Source of the DNA: Parapedobacter pyrenivorans
GTDB taxonomy: Bacteria; Bacteroidota; Bacteroidia; Sphingobacteriales; Sphingobacteriaceae
DNA: 64,000 nucleotides
Reading direction: 5' to 3'
NCBI RefSeq assembly: GCF_014636865.1
Contig: NZ_BMER01000001.1
Span: 1,104,718-1,168,717, forward strand
The notes under the pieces: model-generated
What the model saw: only the letters and a program-made list of their open reading frames with translations
The model's database searches: none
What the model was told of the DNA's origin: nothing
Translations under genes and position numbers: made by a program
In this document: one piece after another, positions 61,942-64,000 of the stretch
How positions within the stretch are numbered: position 1 is the first letter of the stretch
Layout of the letters: every line of letters begins with the position of its first letter

Positions 61942-62760
61942 TCATGCCGCTTCGGTTTTCTTTTTCCATTTCCCAATCATCCATATAAAAATCAGGAAGC
62001 AAAGTAATGTGATTAAATAACTTATCGCGTTCTGTAGCAATGACGGATACTGCTTGGGGGCGGTAATGATAAACAGGGCATCGTTGGACGGCTGGGTATT
62101 GATACCGCCTGTGCTTGAAGAAAACAAATTGTGCGCCGCCCAATTATTGCCTAAATGAATACCGATTGGAAAGTACAAACTTCCTGATTTTAGCAATGCC
62201 GTCGAAAACAGCCAATGCCCAAATCCTGTTGTTATCAGCCCGAACATCATGCCGTAGTTTCCCCAAGCATTAAATGCGATCCAGTGCCATATCACAAAAA
62301 GGAAAGCAAAAATCAAATTAGCCCCTAGGATTCCTGCCTGATCAACCGTCCGTTTAAAACAATATCCCCTAAAGATAAGCTCTTCGACAAGCACTGCCGG
62401 AAGAAGTAGCAATGCACCCTTAGTTATCAATAGGTATTCCGCATGCGTATTAACCCGGATGTGCATTCCATTATGGAGCATTTGTGTACTAAATAGTACG
62501 CTGAAAAACAAAATGCCGATAATGATCCCCAAAGGAAGGAAATGGATACGCCTGCGTTTGAAGTTAAGGCCAAGTTCCGATAAATTCTGACTCTCCCGCC
62601 GATATAACAGCCAGCTGAAGAGCAACAGCAGCAGTGCCGACAAAAGGCTTACGCCCGTCGAGTAATCTAGGAGTAAGCTTGGCACAAAGGGAACCGCAAA
62701 AAAGAGAATGGACAGAAGTGATATCGTAATTACCGGTTTGGTGTTAAGTAGTTTTTCCAT
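61942..62760 (-). CDS. CPBP family intramembrane metalloprotease
   Basis: The 272-residue protein has about seven hydrophobic segments and the CPBP/Abi motifs: Glu126-Glu127 with Arg131 in VEELIFRGY, His159 in FVIWHW, and His202/Asn205 in IHLGNNWAAHN. Relatives include the CAAX prenyl protease Rce1 and bacterial bacteriocin-immunity or maturation proteases. It is divergent from an XRE-type membrane-anchored regulator with back-to-back promoters, so it is probably controlled by it. The physiological substrate is unknown. Confidence 0.92.
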   Translation of the reverse strand: MEKLLNTKPVITISLLSILFFAVPFVPSLLLDYSTGVSLLSALLLLLFSWLLYRRESQNLSELGLNFKRRRIHFLPLGIIIGILFFSVLFSTQMLHNGMHIRVNTHAEYLLITKGALLLLPAVLVEELIFRGYCFKRTVDQAGILGANLIFAFLFVIWHWIAFNAWGNYGMMFGLITTGFGHWLFSTALLKSGSLYFPIGIHLGNNWAAHNLFSSSTGGINTQPSNDALFIITAPKQYPSLLQNAISYLITLLCFLIFIWMIGKWKKKTEAA

Positions 62761-62767
62761 CGTAAAG

Positions 62768-62795
62768 CAAATGTACTATCTTTGGGTAGCTCAAA
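62768..62795 (-). promoter_or_regulatory. Promoter of the CPBP protease gene
   Basis: Minus-strand TTTG (62795-62792), 16 bp, then TACATTTG (62775-62768). The ATG at 62760 is 7 bp past the box. It lies one base from the divergent -7 box of the XRE gene. Confidence 0.5.
62777..62784 (+). promoter_or_regulatory. -7 box of the XRE regulator gene
   Basis: TATCTTTG, a perfect TAnnTTTG match on the plus strand, is separated by one base from the opposing -7 box of the protease gene. Confidence 0.5.
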
Positions 62796-62799
62796 CGGG

Positions 62800-62817
62800 C
62801 GTCATTTCACAATGACG
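62800..62817. promoter_or_regulatory. Candidate XRE operator (inverted repeat)
   Basis: CGTCATT-TCAC-AATGACG is a perfect 7-bp inverted repeat with a 4-bp centre, just downstream of the expected start of the XRE transcript. It is suitable for a dimeric helix-turn-helix protein, or as a leader hairpin. Confidence 0.45.
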
Positions 62818-62858
62818 TATATATGGCGTCCCGTGTCGCATCTTTCACTGCAAAAACG

Positions 62859-63323
62859 ATGGGCAATTACCATAAAGAGAAAATTTCCAACCTGGTGAAG
62901 GAAGGCCGCGCAAGCAAAGGGTATACGCAGCGAGAGCTTTCCGAAATCATTGGCGTAAGCCTGAGATCCATACAGCGAATTGAAAATGCAGACGTGTTGC
63001 CGCGGGCATATACATTAAAATTATTATCACAGCACCTCGGTCTCCCGCCAGATATATGGCACGAAAACAACCCCACTCCCGACAAGACACTAGCCCAGCA
63101 ATCCGGACTTGAATCATTTCACTTCAGCGCTTCCGATCGGCGGCAGCTCAATCATAGACAAAGGCTTATTCTTACTTTTGGTATTGGAATCCTATTGACG
63201 TTACTTTTGGCGGCATTTTTAACGCAGTCCTCCGCTTTCCCCGAAACGGATTTTGAATTTTTGTTGCTGTTGACGAGCACAATATGCCTTTATACATTAA
63301 TCCTTCTTTTCATCTGGAAGTAG
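62859..63323 (+). CDS. XRE-type HTH regulator with two transmembrane helices
   Basis: The 154-residue protein has an N-terminal Cro/CI helix-turn-helix (about 7-60: YTQRELSEIIGVSLRSIQRIE). After a linker, two hydrophobic helices follow (about 103-125 and 133-153), so the DNA-binding domain would be tethered to the inner membrane. The start at 62859 (MGNYHKEKIS) fits family N-termini; the ATG at 62823 would add 12 residues. It is divergent from the CPBP protease, which as an intramembrane enzyme could act on this anchored regulator. That link is inference. Confidence 0.85.
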   Translation: MGNYHKEKISNLVKEGRASKGYTQRELSEIIGVSLRSIQRIENADVLPRAYTLKLLSQHLGLPPDIWHENNPTPDKTLAQQSGLESFHFSASDRRQLNHRQRLILTFGIGILLTLLLAAFLTQSSAFPETDFEFLLLLTSTICLYTLILLFIWK

Positions 63324-63503
63324 CCGAGTTGTTTCAACACCCAGCTGCATCGTTTTTATCAACTTTTATTTAAAAATAGTGCGGATGGGCTTTTCTAGAT
63401 GAAACCAGAAATGAGCGTCGGCGGTGCAATCCAAGGCACTGCGGGTCACGGGATAACAAGATGATACGCTACAACAAACGGAAAAAGACCCCGGCGAAAA
63501 TGT
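63324..63503. other. Intergenic region between the XRE gene and the tRNA-GIY-YIG unit
   Basis: About 180 bp with no recognisable gene, terminator or promoter. It ends at the palindrome that bounds the repeat unit. Confidence 0.4.
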
Positions 63504-63522
63504 GATGCATATAATATGCATC
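63504..63522. repeat. Boundary palindrome of the tRNA-GIY-YIG unit
   Basis: GATGCATAT-A-ATATGCATC is a perfect 9-bp inverted repeat. Its right arm overlaps the first seven bases of direct repeat copy A. Confidence 0.7.
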
Positions 63523-63591
63523 GGTTTAAAAAAGGAACACCCGCCGAAGGGCGGGTGTTTGTGGGAGCTACTGGGTTCGAACCAGTGACCC
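63516..63591 (-). repeat. 76-bp direct repeat, copy A (tRNA-Val 3' half plus terminator)
   Basis: It is identical base for base to 63864-63939. It contains ATGCATC, the terminator hairpin and the acceptor/T-arm half of tRNA-Val. Confidence 0.95.
63528..63559 (-). terminator. Rho-independent terminator, copy A
   Basis: On the minus strand AACACCCGCC-CTTC-GGCGGGTGTT forms a 10-bp stem with a 4-nt loop, followed after CC by six T. Confidence 0.9.
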
Positions 63592-63632
63592 TCCCGACAG
63601 TATGTCGGGATGCTCTGAGCCAGCTAAGTTCC
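63562..63632 (-). pseudogene. Defective tRNA-Val copy with palindromic anticodon arm
   Basis: The 3' half (acceptor strand, T arm) is identical to the intact tRNA-Val gene at 63910-63984. The anticodon arm is replaced by TCCCGACAGTATGTCGGGA (63592-63610), a perfect 8-bp palindrome whose 3-nt loop reads TAC on the tRNA strand, the Val anticodon. The D arm lacks five bases (one AGCTC unit). The 5' acceptor strand is degenerate (GGAAC for GGGAGC) and cannot pair properly. It should not be a functional tRNA. Confidence 0.85.
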
Positions 63633-63869
63633 TGCGATTAGATTTTCCACCATTCTTCGGCTCTTCCATGATTTTATTTCACGTTCGCGGGCCATTGCCG
63701 CAGTCTTGGAAGTGATGGCTTCGTGGTATACCAAGTGCCAATCGTCGGCTTTTCCGGTGAAGCCCCTGTGCTGGGAATTGTGGCGCCTGAGCCGTTGAAG
63801 AATGTCCTTGCATGCGCCGATGTAGTAGCGGTCGAGCCTCGTCGAATAGATGATATACAGGTAATGCAT
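63624..63869 (-). CDS. Small GIY-YIG endonuclease embedded in duplicated tRNA-Val sequence
   Basis: The 81-residue protein is a stand-alone GIY-YIG nuclease domain of the UPF0213/YhbQ type. The GIY motif reads YII (5-7), the YIG motif YIG (16-18), catalytic Arg26 is in DILQRLRRHN and metal Glu64 in REREIKSW. The start codon lies inside direct repeat copy B, 7 bp past the tRNA terminator's T-run. The stop TAG is formed by the tRNA D-arm junction of the defective copy. All catalytic residues look intact. No promoter is seen apart from read-through from the tRNA. Confidence 0.88.
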   Translation of the reverse strand: MHYLYIIYSTRLDRYYIGACKDILQRLRRHNSQHRGFTGKADDWHLVYHEAITSKTAAMAREREIKSWKSRRMVENLIAGT

Positions 63870-63939
63870 CGGTTTAAAAAAGGAACACCCGCCGAAGGGC
63901 GGGTGTTTGTGGGAGCTACTGGGTTCGAACCAGTGACCC
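63864..63939 (-). repeat. 76-bp direct repeat, copy B (3' half of intact tRNA-Val plus terminator)
   Basis: It is identical to 63516-63591; the copies are 348 bp apart start to start and enclose the GIY-YIG gene. Confidence 0.95.
63876..63907 (-). terminator. Rho-independent terminator of tRNA-Val, copy B
   Basis: The same 10-bp stem, CTTC loop and six-T run as copy A; it starts just past the discriminator base of the intact tRNA. Confidence 0.92.
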
Positions 63940-63984
63940 CCTGCTTGTAAGGCAGGTGCTCTGAACCAGCTGAGCTAAGCTCCC
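63910..63984 (-). tRNA. tRNA-Val (anticodon TAC)
   Basis: The 75-nt cloverleaf on the minus strand has acceptor GGGAGCT/AGCTCCC, D arm GCTC/GAGC, anticodon stem CCTGC/GCAGG with loop CTTACAA (anticodon TAC), T arm ACTGG/CCAGT with loop TTCGAAC, and discriminator A. CCA is not encoded. It is the intact partner of the defective copy downstream. Confidence 0.97.
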
Positions 63985-64000
63985 ATTTGTTTTGCTCTTT

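Noticed and set aside
61869-61976. Longer start for galK
   Set aside because: The extension covers the likely galK promoter and adds a hydrophobic stretch not found in galactokinases.
63562-63632. Second functional tRNA-Val gene
   Set aside because: The D arm lacks five bases, the acceptor 5' strand does not pair and the anticodon arm is an 8-bp palindrome with a 3-nt loop.
63516-63939. CRISPR-like array
   Set aside because: Only two repeats, 348 bp apart, enclosing a protein gene and made of tRNA sequence.

Overview
The window comes from a member of the Bacteroidota, most likely a Sphingobacteriaceae-type soil or aquatic bacterium. The support is two SusC/SusD pairs, a gliding lipoprotein (GldH), the type IX secretion regulator PorX, an LpxC-FabZ fusion, and recurrent promoter boxes of the form TAnnTTTG. 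A Parapedobacter-like genus would fit the moderate G+C, but that is only a guess. All identifications come from reading the sequence; no database search was run.

Region 1 (1-24285) is mostly housekeeping: the end of an RNase E/G gene, miaA, a Gfo/Idh oxidoreductase, an unrecognised GNAT-like protein, a serine hydrolase that looks like a GH3-beta-lactamase fusion without its GH3 barrel, an M19 dipeptidase, radA, an arginase-fold protein with eroded metal ligands, a reductase, and a phosphoserine phosphatase fused to a SerA-derived regulatory half. Then come 5-formyl-THF cyclo-ligase, efp, an ABC ATPase and the lipid A cluster lpxD-lpxC/fabZ-lpxA. After a divergent HD hydrolase, porX, tsaE, map, holB, ricT and gldH run on the plus strand.

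Region 2 (24432-34086) holds an orphan SusC/SusD pair, a PadR regulator with a PspC-domain membrane protein, and a stand-alone TonB-dependent receptor.

Region 3 (34430-52327) is a polysaccharide utilisation locus. It has a SusR-like membrane regulator, SusC, SusD, a LamG lipoprotein, two tandem GH144-type enzymes, a GH43-like enzyme with a discoidin domain, a sulfatase and a GH3 beta-glucosidase. Two GH144 plus GH3 points to beta-1,2-glucan; the GH43 and sulfatase suggest a decorated or more complex substrate.

Region 4 (52328-64000) holds an MhqD/MhqO-like detoxification pair, a MutS-like ATPase, a small AAA protein, an unknown lipoprotein, a Crp/Fnr regulator, argH, galM-galK, and a CPBP protease divergent from an XRE regulator. 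At the far end a tRNA-Val gene is followed by a small GIY-YIG endonuclease gene and a defective tRNA-Val copy. The endonuclease gene lies between two perfect 76-bp direct repeats made of the tRNA 3' half plus its terminator. It takes its start codon from one repeat and its stop codon from the broken D arm of the defective tRNA. This tRNA-parasitic unit is the most unusual structure in the window.
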